Shown piece after piece: positions 17,906 through 25,307 of a stretch of 64,000 nucleotides of DNA. The notes beneath the pieces were generated by a model. The model saw only the letters and a program-made list of their open reading frames with translations. It was not told where the DNA came from and did not search any database. The translations under genes and the position numbers were made by a program. Each line of letters begins with the position of its first letter. Position 1 is the stretch's first letter. The DNA is from Granulicella sp. L56 (GTDB taxonomy: Bacteria > Acidobacteriota > Terriglobia > Terriglobales > Acidobacteriaceae): NCBI RefSeq assembly GCF_009765835.1, contig NZ_LMUS01000006.1, positions 1,570,438 to 1,634,437 on the forward strand, given 5' to 3'.

Positions 17906-18340
17906 TCACTGGCCTGCTGCAACCCTTGGTGTAATCATGGCGATTGTGTCGACCCCGGCCTGATGGCCAAAGTCAATCACCTCGGCTATCTTCGAGAAGT
18001 CAAGGTCCTTGTCGCCCTTGATGAACAACACCTTTTCATTTCGTGTCGCGTAGATCTGCTCCAATTGCGATTCGATCTGCGATTTATTGAAAGACGTCTC
18101 ATTGATCTTGTATGCAGGAGCGCCCGCGCCATTCGACAGCACCTGAAGGACGACGGTGCGATCGTTCGGCTGGTCTTGTGTCTTGTTCTTGGGTGGCTGC
18201 GGCACCTGCGTCTGTAGGCCTCGCGGCGTTACCGGGACAATCACCATGAAGATGATCAGCAACACCAGGAGAACATCGATAAGCGGGGTTACATTGATCT
18301 CGGAAACCGCTCCGCCCGAAGTTCCAGTGCTCATGCTCAT
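17906..18340 (-). CDS. exbD: ExbD/TolR-type proton-channel subunit (second copy)
   Basis: The protein has 144 residues. One membrane helix (about 18-38) is preceded by EINVTPLIDVLLVLLIIFM, carrying the conserved Asp that couples proton flow in ExbD/TolR. The rest is periplasmic (TQVPQPPKNKTQ, then the fold ending VDTIAMITPRVAAG). A CAAGGAGATTTGTT ribosome site precedes the ATG at 18340. It follows the other exbD gene after 66 bases. Paired exbD genes are common in Bacteroidetes and Acidobacteria and suggest a heteromeric ExbD assembly; which partner contacts TonB cannot be read here. Confidence 0.93.
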   Translation of the reverse strand: MSMSTGTSGGAVSEINVTPLIDVLLVLLIIFMVIVPVTPRGLQTQVPQPPKNKTQDQPNDRTVVLQVLSNGAGAPAYKINETSFNKSQIESQLEQIYATRNEKVLFIKGDKDLDFSKIAEVIDFGHQAGVDTIAMITPRVAAGQ

Positions 18341-18406
18341 AACAAATCTCCTTGTCTACTCTGGCTGCCCGAGATGAATCGGGTCGGCCGCCTTACAAAC
18401 GATGAT

Positions 18407-18850
18407 CTACTTGCCCGTCATTACGTCGGTGTCATTGTTCTGCTCCGTGAGAAGCCCCAACTGGTTGACGCCGGCTGCGCGGATGCCATCGATAGCATCC
18501 ATGACCTTGCCAAAGTTGGCGCGCTGATCCGCGCGCATGTAGACCTCTTTGTCGGTCTTCTTTTCCAGAAGTGTTGAGATCTTGGGGCCAAGGTCGTCCA
18601 TAGTAACCTGGCTGGCGCCGAGAAACATCCTGCCATCCCGCGTAACAGCCACAGTGACAGCATCTTCCTTGTTGGCGTTCTCCATCACGATTGCCGAAGC
18701 GGCAGTCGGCAGGTCCACGTTGACCTTATTGTTCAGCATGGGGGTGATAACCATGAAGATAATCAGCAGCACCAGCATCACGTCCACCATCGGCGTCACG
18801 TTGATGTTTGAGTTGACCTTCTTGCCTTCATCCCGCTTATTGATGCCCAT
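18407..18850 (-). CDS. exbD: ExbD/TolR-type proton-channel subunit (first copy)
   Basis: The protein has 147 residues, with the same architecture as its neighbour: a short cytoplasmic N-terminus MGINKRDEGKK, the helix NINVTPMVDVMLVLLIIFMV with the essential Asp, and a periplasmic domain (VAVTRDGRMFLGASQVTM, then VYMRADQRANFGKVMDAID). The two paralogues differ mainly in loop lengths and in the periplasmic tail, which here runs to VMTGK. GGAGCCAACGTT precedes the ATG. A strong intercistronic hairpin at 18923-18960 separates it from exbB. Confidence 0.94.
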   Translation of the reverse strand: MGINKRDEGKKVNSNINVTPMVDVMLVLLIIFMVITPMLNNKVNVDLPTAASAIVMENANKEDAVTVAVTRDGRMFLGASQVTMDDLGPKISTLLEKKTDKEVYMRADQRANFGKVMDAIDGIRAAGVNQLGLLTEQNNDTDVMTGK

Positions 18851-18922
18851 AACGTTGGCTCCGTCCGGTTTGTCCGGCTTTGCGATTTCCCTGCGGTCCT
18901 ACGATCCCTGCGGTAGCACTCT

Positions 18923-18960
18923 GCCCTTCGAACGCCGTTCGCTGGCGGCGTCCGAAGGGC
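18923..18960. other. Hairpin between exbB and exbD
   Basis: GCCCTTCG (18923-18930) pairs with CGAAGGGC (18953-18960), with an inner CGCCG/CGGCG stem. It lies in the 183-base gap downstream of exbB. In this position it could adjust mRNA stability or the ratio of ExbB to ExbD; that role is inference. Confidence 0.55.
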
Positions 18961-19033
18961 CTCGGCTGAGGCGTGATTCTCGCAGGCTTGCTTCTTGCTG
19001 CTACTTCCTAACTACATATTGCTTGATGACTCT

Positions 19034-19774
19034 TTACCGGTGGCTCTGCTTGATGAAATAGTCCACCAGCTCGCTGGAGCTGTTGTCCATCTCGACATCG
19101 AACGATTCCACCTTGCCGGTGAAGTAGTTGAACGTCATAACGGCGGGGATGGCGACGAGCAGACCCATGGCGGTCGTCACCAGGGCTTCCGAGATACCAC
19201 CGGCGACTGCGCCGATACCGGAGGTCTTCTGGGTTGCGATCTGCTGGAAGGCGTTGAGAATACCGACGACGGTTCCGAACAGTCCGATGAACGGCGCGGT
19301 CGAACCGATGGTCGCCAGACCGCCGAGACCACGCTTCAGCTTGGCATGGACGATCGCCTCAGAACGCTCGAGAGCGCGCTTGGAGCTTTCCACCTGCTGC
19401 TCGGTGATGTTGCCGCCGGAACCGAAGCTGCGGAACTCCTGCAGGCCGGCCGTGACGACCTCTGCGAGGTGCGACTTCTTGGAGCGGTCAGCAACCTTGA
19501 TCGCCTCGTCGAGACGGCCATCCTTCAACGCACCGGCAACCTTCGGCGCGAACTCGCGGGACTGCTTGCGGGCCGCCGAGAAGTACAGGGCGCGATCGAT
19601 GATGACAGCTAGCGACCAGATCGACATGATGAAGAGGACGATAACGACGCAGCGGGCCAGCCAGCCCATGTTGCCCCAGAGACCGAGAACAGTGAAGCTG
19701 ACCTGGGCATCGTCGAAAAAGAGACCGAGCGAAGCGGGTACGTGAGCGAAATTTGCGAGATGAGCGAGAATCAC
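19034..19774 (-). CDS. exbB: ExbB/TolQ/MotA-family proton-channel subunit
   Basis: The protein has 246 residues and three membrane helices: about 30-55 (GLWGNMGWLARCVVIVLFIM), and a C-terminal pair from GLGGLATIGSTAPFIGLFGTVVGILNAF through EALVTTAMGLLVAIPAVMTFNYF. The GLxGTVxGI and ALxTTAxGLxVAIPA blocks are the MotA/TolQ/ExbB signature that lines the proton pore. The start is GTG at 19774 with AGGAGGAAATATCC upstream. It is placed between tonB and the exbD pair in one minus-strand run. Confidence 0.95.
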   Translation of the reverse strand: MILAHLANFAHVPASLGLFFDDAQVSFTVLGLWGNMGWLARCVVIVLFIMSIWSLAVIIDRALYFSAARKQSREFAPKVAGALKDGRLDEAIKVADRSKKSHLAEVVTAGLQEFRSFGSGGNITEQQVESSKRALERSEAIVHAKLKRGLGGLATIGSTAPFIGLFGTVVGILNAFQQIATQKTSGIGAVAGGISEALVTTAMGLLVAIPAVMTFNYFTGKVESFDVEMDNSSSELVDYFIKQSHR

Positions 19775-19895
19775 TTGGATATTTCCTCCTGGTGTAAATC
19801 TATTCTTCTGAAGCTTGACCCGTGAATCCCCCGAACGTGCGATGAAGCTTCAGGGAGGCTCACGGATAGACGATGCTGAGCCTGCAAAGGTTGTT

Positions 19896-20621
19896 CTAGC
19901 CGCCCATATTGAAGTTGACGGACACGGTCGTATCGACTTCCGTGGGGTCGCCATTCAGAATGTAAGGCTTATAGCGCCAGGTACGAACGGCATCGACCGC
20001 ACTGGCCCGCAACATCTCCGGCCCGCTGATCACCGTCAAGTTCGTAATGGTTCCCGTCTTGGAGATGATGGCGTGCAGAACGACCGTACCGGATACATGC
20101 GCTGCGCGAGCGATCGGAGGATACGTCGGGTTGACCCCGCCGATCTTCGAGCCCGCGACCACACCGCTGGATACCCGAACCGGGCCCTTTGGCTTCTCAA
20201 CGCGCACTACCGGGGCCGGCGCATTTCCGATGCCGCCCATGACGCCTCCGGGGACACCGGTGCCGCTACCCATACCACTCATACCGGCAACGCCTGCAAC
20301 CTGCGGAGCAGCGTCTTCCTTCAGCATCTTGATGTCCTTGGGGATCTTGGTCGGGGCATGAAGGCCCTGGTCGATCTCAGACACCATCTTGATCGGCTTG
20401 ACGATCTGCTGCGGTGGTGGTGGCGGAGGAGGCGGAGGAGGCGGAGGAGGAGCCGACAACATTGCTGTCAACGCGGTATGCGGCAGCGCGTCAGGATACA
20501 GCAGCGGAATCAGGATCATGGTCGCCACGATCAAAGCGTTGAAAATCAGCGTCCCAATCATCCAGTACTTGGACTTGGTCTTGATCTTCCCGCTGGACTC
20601 GATCATTGAATCTTCAAACAT
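19896..20621 (-). CDS. tonB: TonB energy transducer
   Basis: The protein has 241 residues. A membrane anchor (about 19-41, YWMIGTLIFNALIVATMILI) is followed by a run of thirteen prolines at about 58-70, a Gly/Pro-rich spanning region, and a C-terminal TonB domain (about 165-241: NPTYPPIARAAHVSGTVVLH, then AVDAVRTWRYKPY). TonB carries energy from ExbB/ExbD to outer-membrane receptors, and the Oar-type receptors at 45912-52726 are natural clients. GAGGCTGCATATT precedes the ATG. It follows secF after 116 bases. Confidence 0.95.
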   Translation of the reverse strand: MFEDSMIESSGKIKTKSKYWMIGTLIFNALIVATMILIPLLYPDALPHTALTAMLSAPPPPPPPPPPPPPQQIVKPIKMVSEIDQGLHAPTKIPKDIKMLKEDAAPQVAGVAGMSGMGSGTGVPGGVMGGIGNAPAPVVRVEKPKGPVRVSSGVVAGSKIGGVNPTYPPIARAAHVSGTVVLHAIISKTGTITNLTVISGPEMLRASAVDAVRTWRYKPYILNGDPTEVDTTVSVNFNMGG

Positions 20622-20737
20622 AATATGCAGCCTCTTTACTGTGAAGAAGAGCTATGTTTCTTAGACACCGCCCCGTCAGGATTTGTTCCCGCATGAGATC
20701 CAAGCCGAGATCGCACCCCGGAAACCACCCAAACGCC

Positions 20738-21700
20738 CTACGTTCTGGCCCGCTTTGCCGCTGGCAGAACGGCCGTCTTGCCCCGCTTTGTCCGCCACTG
20801 CTGGTACGCCACCAACATCGGTGCCGCCACGGCAATGGAGGAGTACGTCCCAATCAAGATACCGATGACGAGCGCGAAGGAAAAGCCATTCAACACCTCG
20901 CCACCAAACAGATACAGACAGAGCACGGTCAGAAACGTCAGGCCCGAGGAGATCACGGTCCTGCTCAAAGTCTGATTGATGCTCCGGTTCACCAGATCGG
21001 CCAAGGGTTCCCTCCGCGACAGCGCGAGGTTCTCGCGGATGCGGTCGAAGACGACAATCGTGTCGTTCATCGAGTAGCCGATCAGGGTGAGAATTGCAGC
21101 GATAACGGTAAGCGATATTTCCTTGTTCGTCAAACTAAACGCGCCAATGGTAATCAGGGTGTCGTGAAAGACCGCCGCGACCGCCGCCACGCCATAGATC
21201 AGCTCAAAGCGGAACCAGAGATAAATCAGCATCCCCAGCAGCGAATAAAGGGTGGCCTCGATGGCCTGTTCCTGCAACTGCTTGCCCGCCGTGGGGCCGA
21301 CAATCTGGACCTGCTCGATGGTGAAGCCGGAGTCATGGTAATTGGCCGACAGCGCATTTTCGACGGCCTCACGCCCGGCATCGTGCGCGGTGTCGGACGC
21401 CGTGGATTCAGGCAGCGAGATGATGACCTTGTTGGCCGCATGACCGCTGGGATCGCTGACGCGCTGGATGGTGAAGTCGCGGACACCAGCCTGGTCCATC
21501 GCATGACGGACGTGCTCTTCGTTCGGCATCTGGGTGAAGTCGACGCGGATCTGCGTTCCGCCCTTGAAGTCGACGCCCAGCGGAATGTGATGCCAGAACG
21601 CCATGCTGAGAATGCCGGCGATCGAAAAAATCAGTGAAAATCCCAGGAAATACCACTTCTTCCCGAGCCAGTCGATATTCGGATTATGAAACAGTTCCAC
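20738..21700 (-). CDS. secF: Protein translocase subunit SecF
   Basis: The protein has 320 residues. SecF, with SecD and YajC, uses proton motive force to help SecYEG complete export. It shows six membrane helices, the first periplasmic loop opening with HHIPLGVDFKGGTQIRVDF, and the C-terminal core with IGYSMNDTIVVFDRIREN and SGLTFLTVLCLYLFGGE. The start is GTG at 21700. It lies 64 bases after secD and reads on toward tonB, so the Sec and Ton accessory systems lie in one transcription direction. Confidence 0.97.
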   Translation of the reverse strand: MELFHNPNIDWLGKKWYFLGFSLIFSIAGILSMAFWHHIPLGVDFKGGTQIRVDFTQMPNEEHVRHAMDQAGVRDFTIQRVSDPSGHAANKVIISLPESTASDTAHDAGREAVENALSANYHDSGFTIEQVQIVGPTAGKQLQEQAIEATLYSLLGMLIYLWFRFELIYGVAAVAAVFHDTLITIGAFSLTNKEISLTVIAAILTLIGYSMNDTIVVFDRIRENLALSRREPLADLVNRSINQTLSRTVISSGLTFLTVLCLYLFGGEVLNGFSFALVIGILIGTYSSIAVAAPMLVAYQQWRTKRGKTAVLPAAKRART

Positions 21701-21764
21701 GCTCTTTAACCTCTTTGACTGCTAGCTTCCAGCCATTAGCTTTCTAAATCGACAGCGATGCGAG

Positions 21765-23405
21765 CTAAATCGACAACGATGCGCCGCGTTCTTTTCTCTC
21801 CAGAATGGCGTCGAAGATCACTCTGGACACATAGACCGCCGTAAACAGGTTGGCCAGAAGGCCGAATACCAGTGTCACAGCAAAGCCCTGTACCGGCCCC
21901 GATCCAAACAGGAACAGGATCGCCGCCGACACAATGGTCGTGACGTGAGTATCGAAGATGGTCGTCCAGGCATGGGCAAAGCCCTGCTGCACGGCGACCG
22001 GGGTGCTCTTGCCATTGCGCATCTCTTCACGGATGCGCTCGAAGATCAGGACGTTCGAGTCGACGCCCATACCAATCGTCAGGATGACGCCCGCGATGCC
22101 CGGCAGCGTGAGCGTAGCTCCTGCGAATCCCATGAAGCCCAGCAGAATCACCAGGTTGAGGATCAACGCAAGGTCCGCATTGATGCCAGCGCCCTTGTAG
22201 TAGATCAGCATGAAGATCATGACCGCCAACATACCGGCAACGGCGGCGATAACGCCCTGACGAATGGAGGCTGCACCAAGGCTCGGGCCGACCACGCGCG
22301 TCTCCAGATAAGAGATCGTGGCAGGCAGTGCGCCTGTGCGCAACATTAACGAGAGGTCCGAAGCCTGCTGCTTGGTGAAGCCGCCCGTAATCTCGCCGCT
22401 GTCGCGAATGGCGCCGTCGATCCCGGCAACTTCCTTCACCTTGTTATCCAGCACGATGGCCATCGAACCCGGCGTCGAGCTGCTCTTGCTGTGCGTGGAG
22501 GTGTACTTGTAGAAGCGGTCCCCGGCCTCTGTCGTCAGGGTGAAGTGAATGTTTGGCCGGCCGTTCTGGTCGGTGGAGGGCTGCGCGTCGCGGAAGTCCG
22601 TACCCTCGACCTCGCTGGTGCGCTTCAGCAGCCAGACCTGGTCAGGCATACCGGCAGACCCCGATCCGAGCATCAGCACGGAGTCCGGCGGAATGGCTCC
22701 GTTATTGGCCTGCAGCGCATCGGCATCGGTGCCGTAGGGGCCGCCCGAAACCGCATGGATCGACAGCTTGGCCGTCGATTGAATGACGTCTTCCACCTCG
22801 GCAGGATCCTTCACGCCCGGCAGCTCGACGAGAATCTCGTTCTCGCCCAGGCCGTACTTCTGAATCTGCGGCTCAGTCACGCCCAGCTTGTCGATGCGCG
22901 CGCGAATGGTGTCGATCGACGTATTGAGCGTCCGCGTGTACAGGTCGGAGATCGCCGACTGCTTCATCGTCAGCGTCGAGTTGCCCGCGGAGTTGGTGGC
23001 CACATCGTAGTTGGCGTAGTCGTTGCCCTGAATCACGCCACGCGCATCCCCCAGCTTATTCGGCGAAACTCCGCTGATCACGATGGTCTCGGGGTTCGCA
23101 GGATCGGTCTTGCCGACCGTTGCCCCGGTGATGCCGGCCTTCTGCAGGTCGGCTTCGAGCCGCGCGACGTCATGATCGGTCGTCGAGGTTAGAGCCTCGG
23201 AGACGTGCACTTGCAGCACAAGGTGGACGCCACCCTTAAGGTCGAGCCCTAGATTGATATGCCTCAGAATCGACTGCTTCAGGCCACCATGCGGTATGCC
23301 AAGGAAGCCGAAGACGAAGACCAACAGTATCCCTACGATGAATGCCGCCTTAGCGGTCAGATTCTTGCTCATGATCTTTATTGAAGGTGCGGCTGGCAGG
23401 GCCAT
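21765..23405 (-). CDS. secD: Protein translocase subunit SecD
   Basis: The protein has 546 residues: an N-terminal membrane helix, then the large P1 periplasmic region beginning HINLGLDLKGGVHLVLQV, and five C-terminal helices including GIAGVILTIGMGVDSNVLIFERIREE, in which the Asp of MGVDSNV is part of the conserved core. I kept the ATG at 23405 because GGAG stands seven bases upstream; an internal ATG eleven codons later lacks a good site. It pairs with secF downstream and yajC 124 bases upstream. Confidence 0.97.
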   Translation of the reverse strand: MALPAAPSIKIMSKNLTAKAAFIVGILLVFVFGFLGIPHGGLKQSILRHINLGLDLKGGVHLVLQVHVSEALTSTTDHDVARLEADLQKAGITGATVGKTDPANPETIVISGVSPNKLGDARGVIQGNDYANYDVATNSAGNSTLTMKQSAISDLYTRTLNTSIDTIRARIDKLGVTEPQIQKYGLGENEILVELPGVKDPAEVEDVIQSTAKLSIHAVSGGPYGTDADALQANNGAIPPDSVLMLGSGSAGMPDQVWLLKRTSEVEGTDFRDAQPSTDQNGRPNIHFTLTTEAGDRFYKYTSTHSKSSSTPGSMAIVLDNKVKEVAGIDGAIRDSGEITGGFTKQQASDLSLMLRTGALPATISYLETRVVGPSLGAASIRQGVIAAVAGMLAVMIFMLIYYKGAGINADLALILNLVILLGFMGFAGATLTLPGIAGVILTIGMGVDSNVLIFERIREEMRNGKSTPVAVQQGFAHAWTTIFDTHVTTIVSAAILFLFGSGPVQGFAVTLVFGLLANLFTAVYVSRVIFDAILERKERGASLSI

Positions 23406-23529
23406 GTTGCTGCTCCGCCATCGTCATCCTTGTTTCTTCCTCGTCCGTAAATTAACGGTTGAATCTCTGCCTGCTCAAACTGTGTATTTCCTGCGCGCAT
23501 TCCAGCGCGCACCGGGTGCCCTGCAAATT

Positions 23530-23847
23530 CTATGCTGCCGGGGTGTCGGTCGTCACGGCGGCGACGGCCTGCTTGGCAAACTCCAGCTTCACTCCGTCAG
23601 GCTGCACGCGCAGAATAAGACCGTCATCCTTCACCGTGATGATGGTTCCCTTGATGCCGCCATTGGTGGTGACACGGTCGCCGGGCTTCAGCTCCGACAA
23701 CATGTTCTGCCACTTTTTCTGCTTCCTCTGGTTCGGCACGATCATCAAAAAGTAAAGCGCGACAAAGAACAGGATCGGCAATGCCAGTCCGCCCAAATTG
23801 CCCAGCCCGAATCCACCTGCCGCACTCTGCAACCACATTGCCAGCAT
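23530..23847 (-). CDS. yajC: Preprotein translocase subunit YajC
   Basis: The protein has 105 residues, with one membrane helix (about 17-34, GGLALPILFFVALYFLMIVP) followed by the basic NQRKQKKWQNMLSEL and a small domain KPGDRVTTNGGIKGTIITV. This layout is diagnostic for YajC, which associates with SecDF. The ATG at 23847 has GGAGTTTTATTG upstream. It heads the yajC-secD-secF run, the usual order. Confidence 0.95.
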   Translation of the reverse strand: MLAMWLQSAAGGFGLGNLGGLALPILFFVALYFLMIVPNQRKQKKWQNMLSELKPGDRVTTNGGIKGTIITVKDDGLILRVQPDGVKLEFAKQAVAAVTTDTPAA

Positions 23848-24020
23848 CAATAAAACTCCGTTCCACCGCTTAAAAATTGCAGCCTGCGCCGTTTGAGAAC
23901 GTGCACAACCGAAGCGCTCATACCGACGCAGCTTCGCGATCAGGCCATAAAAGGGTGCCTAGCCCCTAAGCATCGCGTAACCGTCCGCCTCTGTCAAGGC
24001 GACGACGGCGCGAACACACA

Positions 24021-24440
24021 TCAAGCCGTGCCAAATCCGGCTTGCCCTGCCAGCAGCCGCCGCGAAAGCTGCTCGATCGTCTGTCCCAGCGTCAATGCCG
24101 GAGCCTCGCACAGTCCGCTGTGCACAGGCGAGACCTGGATGATCGTGCTGCGCGGCGAGACCAGCCAGTGAAACCGCTCGCGCTGGCTCAACCGCGCAAT
24201 CGGCCCAGCCGACGGATCACCCGCACAGATCTTAGGAATCGCCTCCAAGTGCTTGCGTACCAACTCGATATCGATCTCCGGCCACAACGCCTTCAGCCGC
24301 GCCTCATCCACCTGTACCCGCGCCTCAAGAAAGCGGTGTTCGAGGCAGAAGACAATGACGCCCGCATTGATAAACTCACCCCGCTCGACGCGCGGCACCA
24401 CACGCACGACGGCGTAATCAAACGAGCTGGGCACGGGCAC
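24021..24440 (-). CDS. DUF3037 family protein
   Basis: The protein has 139 residues. It starts SSFDYAVVRVVPRVERGEFINAGVIVFC, the conserved opening of DUF3037, and continues through a charged helical region (DIELVRKHLEAIPKICAG) and FHWLVSPRSTIIQVSPVHSG. No catalytic role is known. I chose the GTG at 24440 because AGGAGGCGATCC sits exactly upstream; a TTG six codons earlier is weaker. The first 23 bases overlap the end of the HipA-type kinase gene, so the two are translationally coupled. This pairing suggests that the DUF3037 protein is a partner of the kinase; that is inference. Confidence 0.85.
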   Translation of the reverse strand: MPVPSSFDYAVVRVVPRVERGEFINAGVIVFCLEHRFLEARVQVDEARLKALWPEIDIELVRKHLEAIPKICAGDPSAGPIARLSQRERFHWLVSPRSTIIQVSPVHSGLCEAPALTLGQTIEQLSRRLLAGQAGFGTA

Positions 24441-25200
24441 GGATCGCCTCCTCAACAAAATTCGATGAACCGTTCAGCCGTCGCGTGAAGAAGTCGAGAT
24501 ACACCGCCCGCTTCTCCGCCGCACTCAAATCCTTCGCCTCAGGCAGCAGCCAGGCCTCAGGAACATCCTCAAGAATCGCAGCGAAGACCTCTGCATTCAA
24601 CAGCTTGTGCGCCGTGGCATCAGCCTCCGGCAACGTACTCGCCCAGGGCAGCAGAATATGTTGCTTCGCCTGTGCGAACGGATTCTCCGCCTTGTCCGCC
24701 ATGCTCTTCCAGTCGTGATGAAAGTAGAGCGCTGCGCCATGGTCGATGAAGTAAAGCTCCCGATGCCAGCACAGCAGGTTCGCGTTGCGTGGCGTGCGAT
24801 CCACATTGGCCACAAACGCGTCGAACCACACCGCAAGCGACGCCGTCTCCGCATCCGCAGTGTCTCCCGCTGCCGGATCGAACATCGACGACCCCGGCAG
24901 ATAATCCAGCGCCAGGTTCAGCCCGACACTCGACCGCAGCAGATCGCGAATCTCCTGATCCGGCTCGTTCCGTCCCAGCGCGGCATCGACCTCCACCAGC
25001 ACGAGCTCAGGAACGCGCAGCCCCAGCGCACGGCCAATCTCGCCGGCAACCAGCTCTGCCACCAGCGCCAGCGGGCCTTGTCCCGCGCCGCGAAACTTCA
25101 ACACATACAGGCCCAGATCGTCCGCCTCGATAATCGCAGGCAGCGATCCGCCCTCGCGCAGCGCCGTAACGTACTGTGTCGCTCGAACCGTTCGAATCAT
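24418..25200 (-). CDS. HipA-like kinase-fold protein (HipA_2 type)
   Basis: The protein has 260 residues, about 60% of HipA length and lacking the N-subdomain of classic HipA. It carries kinase-like elements: Lys35 in LYVLKFRG after an RxTQYV opening, the catalytic-loop candidate Asp134-Arg-Thr-Pro-Arg-Asn139 in VANVDRTPRNANLL, and a metal-binding DFG-like Asp153 in LYFIDHGAALYFHH. All are present, so activity is plausible. No HipB-type HTH antitoxin is adjacent; instead a DUF3037 gene overlaps the 3' end. GAGGGA precedes the ATG. Alternatives are a distant PI3/4-kinase-like or aminoglycoside-kinase-like enzyme. Confidence 0.8.
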   Translation of the reverse strand: MIRTVRATQYVTALREGGSLPAIIEADDLGLYVLKFRGAGQGPLALVAELVAGEIGRALGLRVPELVLVEVDAALGRNEPDQEIRDLLRSSVGLNLALDYLPGSSMFDPAAGDTADAETASLAVWFDAFVANVDRTPRNANLLCWHRELYFIDHGAALYFHHDWKSMADKAENPFAQAKQHILLPWASTLPEADATAHKLLNAEVFAAILEDVPEAWLLPEAKDLSAAEKRAVYLDFFTRRLNGSSNFVEEAIRARAQLV

Positions 25201-25307
25201 TCCCTCACACAGTAGTGACTAAAATTACCGCCGACCAGCGGGAGGCCCAAGGCGAAGCCGGTACACACCCCACGAAGTGGGCGCCGCCCGCGCAGGGCGC
25301 ACTCTCC

